The position numbers were made by a program, and so were the translations under genes. Below, one piece after another: positions 6,489 to 12,795 of a stretch of DNA of 12,795 nucleotides. Source of the stretch: Gemmatimonadota bacterium. Its GTDB lineage: Bacteria > Gemmatimonadota > Gemmatimonadetes > Gemmatimonadales > GWC2-71-9. The notes beneath the pieces are model-generated. The model was not told where the DNA came from. It saw only the letters and a list, made by a program, of their open reading frames with translations, and searched no databases. The DNA lies in NCBI GenBank assembly GCA_016180765.1, contig JACPAP010000274.1:1-12795 (forward strand). Reading direction: 5' to 3'. Numbering within the stretch: position 1 is the first letter of the stretch; each line of letters begins with the position of its first letter.

Positions 6489-7560
6489 CCGGCGGCTCCG
6501 CGGGGTGGTCCTCGACGGGCCCGTCGGATGGGGCGGTCGCGTCGGGCCCGGCGGCCTGGGGCGGCCCGCCCCGATCCTTCCGGCGACGTCGGCGGCGCCG
6601 GCTCTTGCGGGGCGGACTCACGGCTTCCGCCGCCCGCTCGCTGGTCACGCCGGTGGAGCCTTCGTCGAACGTCACCAAGGAGGACGGCGGAGCGGGTTCG
6701 GCGGCTTGGGGCTCGCCGGCCAGCGTGGCCAACTCCGCCTTCAGCTCGGCCAGCGGGAAGGCCTGAACCGAGCCGTCCGCCGCCCGCAGCAACACGCGCT
6801 CTCGGAAGAGGTCCACGGCCTGGACCCGCTCCTCGCCGCGCGCGGTCCGAAGCACTTTCCCCTCTTTGGGAAAGCGCCTGCGGCTGGTCACGTAGAAATC
6901 GTGCTCGTACCGGAGGCAGCACAACAGGCGTCCGCAGCCGCCGGAGATCTGCGATGGGTTGAGCGACAGCCGCTGGTCCTTGGCCAGCGCGAGGCTCACC
7001 GGCTTGAGCTCCGGGAGCCACGAGGAGCAACAGTACTGGCGGCCGCACCGCCCCACGCCGTCGAGCCGCTTGGCTTCGTCCCGGGCACCGATCTGCCGCA
7101 GCTCGATCCGGGTGCGGAACAAGGCGGCCAGCTCGCGCACCAGGGCGCGGAAGTCCACCCGTTGCTCGGCCGTGAAGTAGATGGTGAGCTTCCGCCGGTC
7201 CCACTGCCATTCGGCGTCGGAGACCTTCATGGGCAGGTTGTGCGCCCGAACCCGCTCGATGACCTTGCGGCGGATATCCTCTTCCGCCTTACGGAGCTCG
7301 CGGCTCAGGTGCGCGTCCTCGGGCGCGGCGGCGCGGACCACTTTTCCTTTGGGCTCCTTGGGTGCCGCGAGGGCGCAGCTACTGCAGCCGATGCCGCACT
7401 TCTTCAGGGCGATCTCCCCCACCGCCGACACTTGCCCCAAGTCCAGGCCGCGCTCCGCTTCGACCACCACGGAGGCCCCGACCGCGAGCGGCGCGCCGCT
7501 GTCCCAGGTATAGATGTCTTTGCGGTTGCCCTTGAACCGGACTTCGATGAGTTCCGGCAT
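6481..7560 (-). CDS. ricT: PSP1-domain protein, RicT (YaaT) family
   Basis: In Bacillus subtilis RicT (YaaT) forms the Ric (Y) complex with RicA and RicF, binds iron-sulfur clusters and aids RNase Y-dependent mRNA processing. The 359-residue product carries the PSP1 domain with conserved cysteine groups: CGIGCSSC (Cys55, 59, 62), RCGRQYCC (Cys172, 177, 178) and GGCGRLLCC (Cys209, 214, 215). These fit metal-cluster ligands. After about residue 285 there is a low-complexity tail with a basic run at 319-332 (seven Arg in a row) and a Pro/Gly/acid end, suggesting RNA or surface contact. The ATG at 7560 begins with MPELIEVRFK, the normal PSP1 start; the open frame continues upstream but runs antiparallel through accA in another frame. 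It starts 1 bp after the accA stop and overlaps metG. PSP1 genes often lie near metG or DNA polymerase genes. Function in this lineage is inferred. Confidence 0.92.
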   Translation of the reverse strand: MPELIEVRFKGNRKDIYTWDSGAPLAVGASVVVEAERGLDLGQVSAVGEIALKKCGIGCSSCALAAPKEPKGKVVRAAAPEDAHLSRELRKAEEDIRRKVIERVRAHNLPMKVSDAEWQWDRRKLTIYFTAEQRVDFRALVRELAALFRTRIELRQIGARDEAKRLDGVGRCGRQYCCSSWLPELKPVSLALAKDQRLSLNPSQISGGCGRLLCCLRYEHDFYVTSRRRFPKEGKVLRTARGEERVQAVDLFRERVLLRAADGSVQAFPLAELKAELATLAGEPQAAEPAPPSSLVTFDEGSTGVTSERAAEAVSPPRKSRRRRRRRKDRGGPPQAAGPDATAPSDGPVEDHPAEPPGE

Positions 7561-7561
7561 G

Positions 7562-8524
7562 TTAAGCTTCGGCGACCTTGCCCATGCGGCGGAACTTTTC
7601 GGCGCGCTGCCGCTTGAGCTTCTCGGGCGGCAGCTTCTCCAGCGAGCCAATCGCGTGGTCCAGCGCGTCGCCCAGGGCCCGCGCGGCCTGCTGGGGGTCG
7701 GCGTGGGCGCCCCCCGGCGGCTCGGGGACGATCTCATCGATCACCTGCAGCCGAAGCAGGTCCTGCGCCGTGAGCTTGAGCGCTTCCGCCGCCCGCTCCT
7801 TCTGCGAGGCGTCCTTCCAGAGGATCGCCGCGCAGCCTTCCGGCGAGATGACGGAGTAGACGGCGTTCTCCAGCATGAGCACCCGGTCGGCGAGCCCTAA
7901 GGCCAGCGCGCCGCCGGAGCCTCCCTCGCCGATCACGGCGGCGATCAGGATGGTGCGGATCGCCGCCATCTCCAGCAGATTGCGCGCGATGGCCTCCGCC
8001 TGGCCGCGCTCCTCGGCGCCCAGGCCGGGGTAGGCGCCGGGCGTGTCGATCAAGGTGATGCTCGGCGCCCCGAAGCGCTCCGCCATCCGCATCAGCCGGA
8101 GCGCCTTGCGGTACCCCTCGGGGTGCGGCATCCCGAAGTTGCGCTTCAAGTTCTCCTTGGTGTCGCGACCCTTCTGCTGGCCGATCACCATGACCGGCCG
8201 CCCGCGCAGGCGGGCCCAGCCGCCGATGATGGCGGGGTCGTCGCGGTACAGCCGATCGCCCCTGAGCTCCACGAACTCCGTGAAACAGGCTTCCAGGTAG
8301 TCCAAAGTGTACGGCCGGCGCGGGTGGCGCGCCACCTGGACCCGTTGCATCGGCGTCAGGTTGCCGAAGATCTCATGGCGCAGCTCCCCGAGCTTCCGCT
8401 CCAGGGGGGCGATTTCGCGCTCGACGTCCAGCTGCCGATCCGTCGCCAGTTCGCGCAAGTGGTCGATTTGCCGCTGGAGCTCGGCGATCGGCTTCTCGAA
8501 GTCGAGGTACGGGGCGGCGGCCAT
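7562..8524 (-). CDS. accA: Acetyl-CoA carboxylase carboxyltransferase subunit alpha
   Basis: With AccD (not in this window) this subunit forms the heterotetramer that moves CO2 from carboxybiotin to acetyl-CoA to make malonyl-CoA, the first committed step of fatty-acid synthesis. The 320-residue product matches the usual length of about 315-325. An N-terminal helical region (about 8-55) has the LDFEKPI start typical of AccA. The crotonase-like carboxyltransferase domain follows, with RPYTLDYL (70-77), GQQKGRDT (116-123), NFGMPHPEGYRK (129-140), DTPGAYPG (160-167) and the oxyanion-hole loop GEGGSGGALA (199-208). The ATG at 8524 is 11 bp after the dnaE stop. No strong ribosome site is seen, so coupling to dnaE translation is likely. 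dnaE-accA adjacency is also found in E. coli. Confidence 0.97.
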   Translation of the reverse strand: MAAAPYLDFEKPIAELQRQIDHLRELATDRQLDVEREIAPLERKLGELRHEIFGNLTPMQRVQVARHPRRPYTLDYLEACFTEFVELRGDRLYRDDPAIIGGWARLRGRPVMVIGQQKGRDTKENLKRNFGMPHPEGYRKALRLMRMAERFGAPSITLIDTPGAYPGLGAEERGQAEAIARNLLEMAAIRTILIAAVIGEGGSGGALALGLADRVLMLENAVYSVISPEGCAAILWKDASQKERAAEALKLTAQDLLRLQVIDEIVPEPPGGAHADPQQAARALGDALDHAIGSLEKLPPEKLKRQRAEKFRRMGKVAEA

Positions 8525-8535
8525 GGCCAGGGAAG

Positions 8536-11500
8536 TTACTTCGCGCGCACCAGACGCACTTGCTCCGCCCCCAGCACCCCCCGGAGTCCTTCCAGCAAGG
8601 CCTCGGACAGCTCGACCTGGAAGCGCTGCGCCCGGAGCCGGGCGGTGACGCCGTTGCCGTCGGACCACTGCACGAACACGGGGGCCGGGCCCGGGTGCGC
8701 GGCGCACAGCGCGGCCAGCGCGCCTGCCGTCTCGCGGTCGGGTCCCTTGCCGGGCTCCCAGGCCAGCTCCACCGCGACCGCGCCGCCGGGCTTGAGGTCG
8801 GCCAGCGGCTGGGCGTCCTCCACCACGAACGGGGCGCGGTCCTCGCCCCGGTCCCGCGAGCTGTAGCTGCCGGTCAAGAGCAGGGCCGCATCCGGCACGA
8901 TGACGCTGGAGAGCTTGCTCCACGCCTCGGGGAACACGATCGCTTCGGCGGTGCCGTGGAAATCCTCGACCACCAGCCGGGCGTATTCGGCGCCGGACTT
9001 CCGGCTGATCCGCCGGGTGACGGCCGTGACCACGACGGCCGTGGTGACCTGGTGCTGGCTCCAGGTCTCCAGGGTCGCGGTCGATCGGCTGCTGAACAAC
9101 GCCACCTCGTCGCGGTAGCGGTCCAGCGGATGGCCGGAGATGAAGAACCCCAGCACCTCCTTCTCCTTGGCCAGCCGCTCGGCCTCGGTCCAGACCGGCA
9201 CGTCGGGCAGCGGGGCCGGCTCCCGCTCCGCGGCCACGCCGGTGTCATCGTCGAAGAACAGCGTCGCCTGGCCCACCTCCCGCTCGGCCTGGCGCAGCTG
9301 CGCGGCCGCGAGCGTGACGTCGAGCGCCGCCACCAGCTGGGCCCGGTGGCCACCCAGCTGGTCGAACGCGCCCGCCGCGATCAGCGACTCGATGACGCGC
9401 TTGTGGCAGAGCCTCAAGTCCACCCGTTCGCAGAAGTCCCGGAGCGAGCGGTAGGTCCCGCCCGCCGCCCGGCCCCCGATGATGGACTCGATGGCGCCCC
9501 GCCCCACGTTGCGCACCGCACCCAGCCCGAAGCGGATCTCCCGGTCGCCGGTGACGGTGAACTTCCAGCCGGATTGGTTGACCGACGGCGGCAGCACCCG
9601 CAGGCCCAGCTCCCGGGCCTCCGCGATGTAGGTCACCACCTTGTCGCTGTCGCCGATTTCCGACGACAGGAGCGCCGCCATGAACTCCGCCGGGTAGTGC
9701 GCTTTCAACCACGCGGTCTGGAACGACAGGATGCTGTAGGCGACCGAGTGCGCCTTGGGGAACCCGTAGCGGCCGAAGGTCTCGATCTGCGCCGCGATGT
9801 CGTCGATGACTCGGCGGCCGTGCCCCTTGGTCACCGCCCGCTGGACGAAGCCCAGCAGCTCCTGCTGGAGCAGCTCCTTGTCCTTCTTCCCCACCGCCTT
9901 GCGGAGCACGTCGGCTTCCGCCAGGCTGTAGCCGGCGAGCAGGTTGGCGATGCGCATGACCTGTTCCTGATACACGATCACGCCGTAGGTGGGCTGGAGC
10001 ACCTCCTGCAGCGCCGGATGCGGGTAGCGCACCTTCTCCTCACCGCGCTTGCGCCGGATGTACACGTGGTGCATCCCCGAGTCGAGCGGGCCCGGGCGGA
10101 CCAACGCGTTGGTCGCCACCAGGTCGTCGAACCGGTCGCAGCGGAGCTGGCGCAGCATGTCGGTGCCGAGCGGCGACTCGAACTGGAACACGCCGGCGGT
10201 GCGGCCGGCGCGCAGCAGGGCATAGGTCTCGGGATCGTCCAGGTCCAGGGCGTCCGGATCCAGCGTCACCCCGTGGCGCTCCCGGATCATCTCCACGGCA
10301 TCGTGAATCACGGTCAAGGTCTTGAGGCCCAGGAAGTCCATCTTGAGCATGCCGACCTGCTCCAGGCCGATCATGTCGTACTGCGTGATGATGGCCTCTT
10401 CGGCGGCGGCCCCGTTGGCGCCTTCCTTTTGCGGCGGCGTGCACACCGGCACGTAGTCGGCCAGCGGCCCCGGGGCGATCACCACGCCGGCGGCGTGCAC
10501 CGAGGCGTGGCGTGACAAGCCTTCGATGCGGCGGCTCAGGTCCAGCAGCCGGGCCACGTTGGCGTCGGAGCGCTGCATGCTGGAGAGCTCCGGCACCTTC
10601 TCCGCCGCCTGGTCGATCGCCAGCGCGTACGCCGGCCCGGACGGGATCAGCTTGGCGATCCGGTCGGCGTCCCCGGGGGCGAAGCGGAGCACCCGGGCCA
10701 CGTCGCGCACGGCGGCCCGCGCCTTGAGGGTCCCGAAGGTGATGATCTGGCCGACGCTGGCCCGCCCGTAGCGCTCCCGCACGTACTCGATGACCTCGCC
10801 GCGGCGCTCGAAGCAAAAATCCACGTCGATGTCCGGCATGGAGACGCGCTCGGGATTCAGGAACCGCTCGAACAGCAGGTCGAACCGGAGCGGATCCACG
10901 TTGGTGATGCCGAGCGCGTAGGCCACCAGCGATCCGGCGGCGGAGCCGCGGCCCGGCCCCACCGGAATACCCCGCTCGCGCGCCGCCCGGATGAAGTCCT
11001 GCACAATCAGGAAATAGCCCGCGTACCCCGTCTTGGTGATGACCGAGAGCTCGTAGTCGAGGCGCTCGCGGGCCGGGGCGGGGAGCGGGGCGCCATACCG
11101 CCGCTCCGCCCCTTGCGTGGCCAGCTCCACCAGGAGCGCGTCGTCGGAGGGGTACTCCGGGGCCCTAGGGAACTGTGGGAGGAAGTAACGCTTCTCGAAG
11201 TCGAACTCGCACCGGTCGGCCACGCACGCCGTGTTCGCCAGGAGATCGTCCCGCCCCGGAAACAGCGCCCGCATCTCGGCCTCGGACTTGAGATAGCTCT
11301 CTTCGCCCACGAACCGGAAGCGCTTGGGATCGTCCAGGTCCTTGCCCGTCCCGATGGCCAGCAACACGTCATGCGCCTCCGCGTCCTCGCGGCGCAGGTA
11401 GTGCGCGTCGTTGGTCACGACCACGGGAAGCCCCAGCGCGTCGGCCAGGCGGAACATGCCCTCGGCTACCACCTTCTCGTCGGGAATGCCGTGGTTCTGC

Positions 11501-12027
11501 ACCTCCAGCCAGAAGTTGCCGGGGCCGAACGTCCGCGCGAACCACTCGGCCGATTGGGTGGCCGCCTCGACGTTGCCCTGGCGGAGCCACAGGGCGACCT
11601 CACCCGAGAGACAGGCCGCGAGACACACCAGGCCGTCCTGGTGCCGCTCCAGGACTTCCTTGTCGATGCGGGGCCGTCGGTAGTAGCCCTCGAGGAATCC
11701 GATCGAGGAGAGCTTGATCAGGTTGTGGTAGCCGGTGCGGTTCTTGGCCAGGAGCACGAGGTGGGAGTAGTACGCGGGGGCCCCGGGCGGCCGCTCGCGC
11801 GCCTGCCGCGGACCGAACGCGAGGTAGGCCTCGAAGCCGAGGATGGGACGCAGTTGGGCGGCCCGGGCCTGCTGATAGAACGCCGTTGCGGCGAACAGGT
11901 TGCCGTGGTCTGTAATCGCCAGCGTGTCCATGCCCAGCTCGGCGGTCCGAGCCACCAGGTCCGGAATCCGGTTGGCCCCGTCGAGCAGCGAGTATTCGGA
12001 ATGCGTGTGGAGATGGACGAACGGCAT
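8536..12027 (-). CDS. dnaE: DNA polymerase III alpha subunit (DnaE1 type)
   Basis: This is the replicative polymerase catalytic subunit, 1163 residues, normal length, with no intein or break. The N-terminal PHP domain (1-about 215) opens with HLHTHSEYS. Its predicted metal ligands appear complete: His7, His9, Asp40-His41, Glu66, His89, Cys139, Asp207 and His209. The Pol IIIalpha palm carries GRGSAAGS (359-366), catalytic PDIDVDF with Asp401 and Asp403, and the third Asp at 564 in KMDFLGLKT. Finger and beta-clamp-binding regions follow, then a helix-hairpin-helix region, an OB fold at about 990-1065 and a short C-terminal domain. The ATG at 12027 gives the standard MPFVHLHTHS start. The in-frame TTG at 12099 is rejected because it is the first base triplet of the -35 box. 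dnaE is the first gene of the dnaE-accA-ricT-metG operon. Confidence 0.98.
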   Translation of the reverse strand: MPFVHLHTHSEYSLLDGANRIPDLVARTAELGMDTLAITDHGNLFAATAFYQQARAAQLRPILGFEAYLAFGPRQARERPPGAPAYYSHLVLLAKNRTGYHNLIKLSSIGFLEGYYRRPRIDKEVLERHQDGLVCLAACLSGEVALWLRQGNVEAATQSAEWFARTFGPGNFWLEVQNHGIPDEKVVAEGMFRLADALGLPVVVTNDAHYLRREDAEAHDVLLAIGTGKDLDDPKRFRFVGEESYLKSEAEMRALFPGRDDLLANTACVADRCEFDFEKRYFLPQFPRAPEYPSDDALLVELATQGAERRYGAPLPAPARERLDYELSVITKTGYAGYFLIVQDFIRAARERGIPVGPGRGSAAGSLVAYALGITNVDPLRFDLLFERFLNPERVSMPDIDVDFCFERRGEVIEYVRERYGRASVGQIITFGTLKARAAVRDVARVLRFAPGDADRIAKLIPSGPAYALAIDQAAEKVPELSSMQRSDANVARLLDLSRRIEGLSRHASVHAAGVVIAPGPLADYVPVCTPPQKEGANGAAAEEAIITQYDMIGLEQVGMLKMDFLGLKTLTVIHDAVEMIRERHGVTLDPDALDLDDPETYALLRAGRTAGVFQFESPLGTDMLRQLRCDRFDDLVATNALVRPGPLDSGMHHVYIRRKRGEEKVRYPHPALQEVLQPTYGVIVYQEQVMRIANLLAGYSLAEADVLRKAVGKKDKELLQQELLGFVQRAVTKGHGRRVIDDIAAQIETFGRYGFPKAHSVAYSILSFQTAWLKAHYPAEFMAALLSSEIGDSDKVVTYIAEARELGLRVLPPSVNQSGWKFTVTGDREIRFGLGAVRNVGRGAIESIIGGRAAGGTYRSLRDFCERVDLRLCHKRVIESLIAAGAFDQLGGHRAQLVAALDVTLAAAQLRQAEREVGQATLFFDDDTGVAAEREPAPLPDVPVWTEAERLAKEKEVLGFFISGHPLDRYRDEVALFSSRSTATLETWSQHQVTTAVVVTAVTRRISRKSGAEYARLVVEDFHGTAEAIVFPEAWSKLSSVIVPDAALLLTGSYSSRDRGEDRAPFVVEDAQPLADLKPGGAVAVELAWEPGKGPDRETAGALAALCAAHPGPAPVFVQWSDGNGVTARLRAQRFQVELSEALLEGLRGVLGAEQVRLVRAK

Positions 12028-12070
12028 CCAGGATGCGCCTGACGCGAAGTTTTTCTCGGGCTTGGAGCGT

Positions 12071-12099
12071 AAGCTACGCCGCGCCCGAAGCATTGTCAA
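12071..12099 (-). promoter_or_regulatory. dnaE: Sigma70-like promoter of dnaE
   Basis: A consensus -35 TTGACA (12094-12099, minus strand) is followed by a 17-bp spacer and -10 TAGCTT (12071-12076), which keeps the three most conserved positions T1, A2 and T6. Transcription would start near 12064, leaving a leader of roughly 37 nt before the ATG at 12027. This placement excludes the longer dnaE reading-frame starts at 12099 and 12093. Confidence 0.6.
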
Positions 12100-12122
12100 A
12101 AGCCGCGCGACGCTCGTAAGTT
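12093..12122 (+). promoter_or_regulatory. Possible weak divergent promoter for the Ig-like lipoprotein gene
   Basis: On the plus strand TTGTCA (12093-12098) is followed by an 18-bp spacer and TAAGTT (12117-12122; T1, A2 and T6 match). The -35 box overlaps that of dnaE because TTGTCAA and TTGACAA are reverse complements. A start near 12129 would give a leader of about 46 nt before GTG 12175. That leader contains CCAGG-2-CCTGG at 12153-12164, whose right arm overlaps the ribosome site. Both boxes are weaker than those of dnaE. Confidence 0.3.
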
Positions 12123-12162
12123 GCCCCGACGTTGCGGGTTACATGCTTCGTACCAGGAACCT

Positions 12163-12167
12163 GGGAG
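12163..12167 (+). promoter_or_regulatory. Ribosome-binding site deciding the GTG start at 12175
   Basis: GGGAG lies 7 nt before GTG 12175. It supports this codon over the downstream in-frame GTG (12184) and ATG (12205), both of which would remove much of the signal peptide. Confidence 0.55.
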
Positions 12168-12174
12168 ATCATCC

Positions 12175-12795
12175 GTGAGATCGGTGGGGACCCTGCGTGG
12201 AGGGATGGCGGTGGTGGTCGCGTGGGTCGGAATGGCCTGCGGCGGCAGCGACGGCGTGGTGCTTCCCGCCACCATCGAACGGGTGGCGGCCACCGATGGG
12301 CAGAGCGCGCCGGCGGGCGGTATGCTCCCGTCTCCACTCGCGGTGGATGTGAAGGGAAGCGACGGCACGCCGGCGCCCCGGGCGGAGGTGCGCTGGACCA
12401 TCACCGGCGGGACGGGCGCCGGGTTGAGCGATTCGGTCACGTTGGCGGACGGGGAAGGGCGGGCGTTGGTGTCCCTGCGATTGGGGCCGACGGCCGGGAA
12501 CTACGGCGTGCGCGCGGCGCTCAAGCTCAACACCCAGAAAGCCGTGAGCTTCACCGCCACGGCCACGCCGCCGCCCGTGATCTCGACCGTGACGCCGTCG
12601 ACCTTCACGGGTGGCGATACCATCACCGTGCAGGGATCGGGGTTTGCGCCGGGGGCTATCGTGGAAATCGGCGGCGCCACGGCGCGGGTTCTCGCGGTCA
12701 ACCCGTCTGGGACGGCGATTACGGCCACGGTCCCGGTATGCCTGGCGGCGGGGAGCGTGTCGGTCGTGGTCCGCGTGCGCACCGCGCCCAGCAAC
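12175..12795 (+). CDS. Predicted exported lipoprotein with Big_1-like and IPT/TIG domains (partial)
   Basis: The frame is open for 207 codons from GTG 12175 to the right edge, so the C-terminus is missing. Residues 1-22 form a signal peptide with a basic start, a hydrophobic core and MAC at 20-22 followed by GGSDG, typical of exported lipoproteins, though the -3 residue (Gly19) is not ideal for a lipobox. Residues about 28-115 resemble a Big_1/invasin-type Ig-like domain (ATDGQSAPAGG, then GEGRALVSLRLGPTAG). Residues about 125-195 resemble an IPT/TIG domain (ISTVTPSTFTGGDTITVQGS, then a GFAPGAIVEIGG turn). Such proteins are usually surface or adhesion modules, often large. The gene diverges from dnaE across 147 bp. 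Codon use is like the neighbours. The product beyond the window and its partner are unknown. Confidence 0.78.
   Translation, partial: MRSVGTLRGGMAVVVAWVGMACGGSDGVVLPATIERVAATDGQSAPAGGMLPSPLAVDVKGSDGTPAPRAEVRWTITGGTGAGLSDSVTLADGEGRALVSLRLGPTAGNYGVRAALKLNTQKAVSFTATATPPPVISTVTPSTFTGGDTITVQGSGFAPGAIVEIGGATARVLAVNPSGTAITATVPVCLAAGSVSVVVRVRTAPSN

Noticed and set aside
8525..8923. Longer accA frame (453 codons) and longer ricT frame (to 7737)
   Set aside because: The added residues lie in the wrong frame over dnaE and accA and do not resemble either family; internal ATGs at 8524 and 7560 give standard N-termini.
8560..10515. Long plus-strand open frame (651 codons) opposite dnaE, and similar long frames opposite metG (5535-6962), ricT (6505-7617) and the 5' end of dnaE (11113-12042)
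   Set aside because: High GC leaves few stop codons on the antisense strand. The translations are rich in Arg, Gly, Pro and His with no recognisable domain, while the opposite frame encodes a clear conserved enzyme.
12028..12099. Longer DnaE N-terminus from TTG 12099
   Set aside because: The TTG is the beginning of the -35 TTGACA, and the family begins at MPFVHLHTHS.
1..12795. tRNA, rRNA, riboswitch, insertion sequence or prophage attachment site
   Set aside because: No cloverleaf, CCA end, rRNA motif, transposase or integrase coding, or flanking direct repeats were seen by eye. A dedicated RNA search (tRNAscan, Infernal) would be needed to exclude small RNAs.

Overview
The window is high-GC DNA from a bacterium with an outer membrane. 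It encodes a Kdo transferase (LPS core), predicted lipoproteins and a periplasmic thiol oxidoreductase. Several genes start with TTG or GTG. The mix of a GC-rich housekeeping operon, a Big_1/IPT-type surface lipoprotein and transthyretin-like repeat lipoproteins resembles Gemmatimonadota. That placement is inference; other GC-rich diderms are possible. No rRNA, tRNA, CRISPR array, transposase, integrase or phage gene is visible, and the region reads as ordinary chromosome.

Layout. Positions 29-1342 (-) encode waaA, the Kdo transferase. It diverges across a 47-bp gap from a CPBP-family intramembrane protease at 1390-2133 (+). The protease converges on a DsbA-like thioredoxin-fold protein at 2235-2954 (-), and the 101-bp gap between them is almost filled by a long hairpin built from 14-bp tandem units. 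Next on the minus strand come an unrecognised coiled-coil lipoprotein (3077-3880) and a membrane-anchored M23 peptidase (3886-4821), 5 bp apart and probably one transcript with its own sigma70-like promoter at 4885-4914.

Further right is a tight minus-strand operon, transcribed from 12027 towards 4947: dnaE, accA, a RicT/PSP1 protein, then metG. The gaps are 11 bp, 1 bp and an 8-bp overlap. This joins replication, fatty-acid initiation, an iron-sulfur/RNA-processing factor and translation. A good promoter lies upstream of dnaE, and its -35 box settles which dnaE start is real. Divergent from dnaE, a secreted protein with a Big_1-like and an IPT/TIG-like domain starts at 12175 (+) and runs off the right edge.

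I do not see a convincing new multi-gene system here. The items most worth a second look are the split beta-domain lipoprotein, the hairpin repeat between convergent genes, the GA-rich 10-bp repeat upstream of the Dsb gene, the altered acidic motif in WaaA, the complete metal-site residues of the DnaE PHP domain, and the shared -35 region at the dnaE end.
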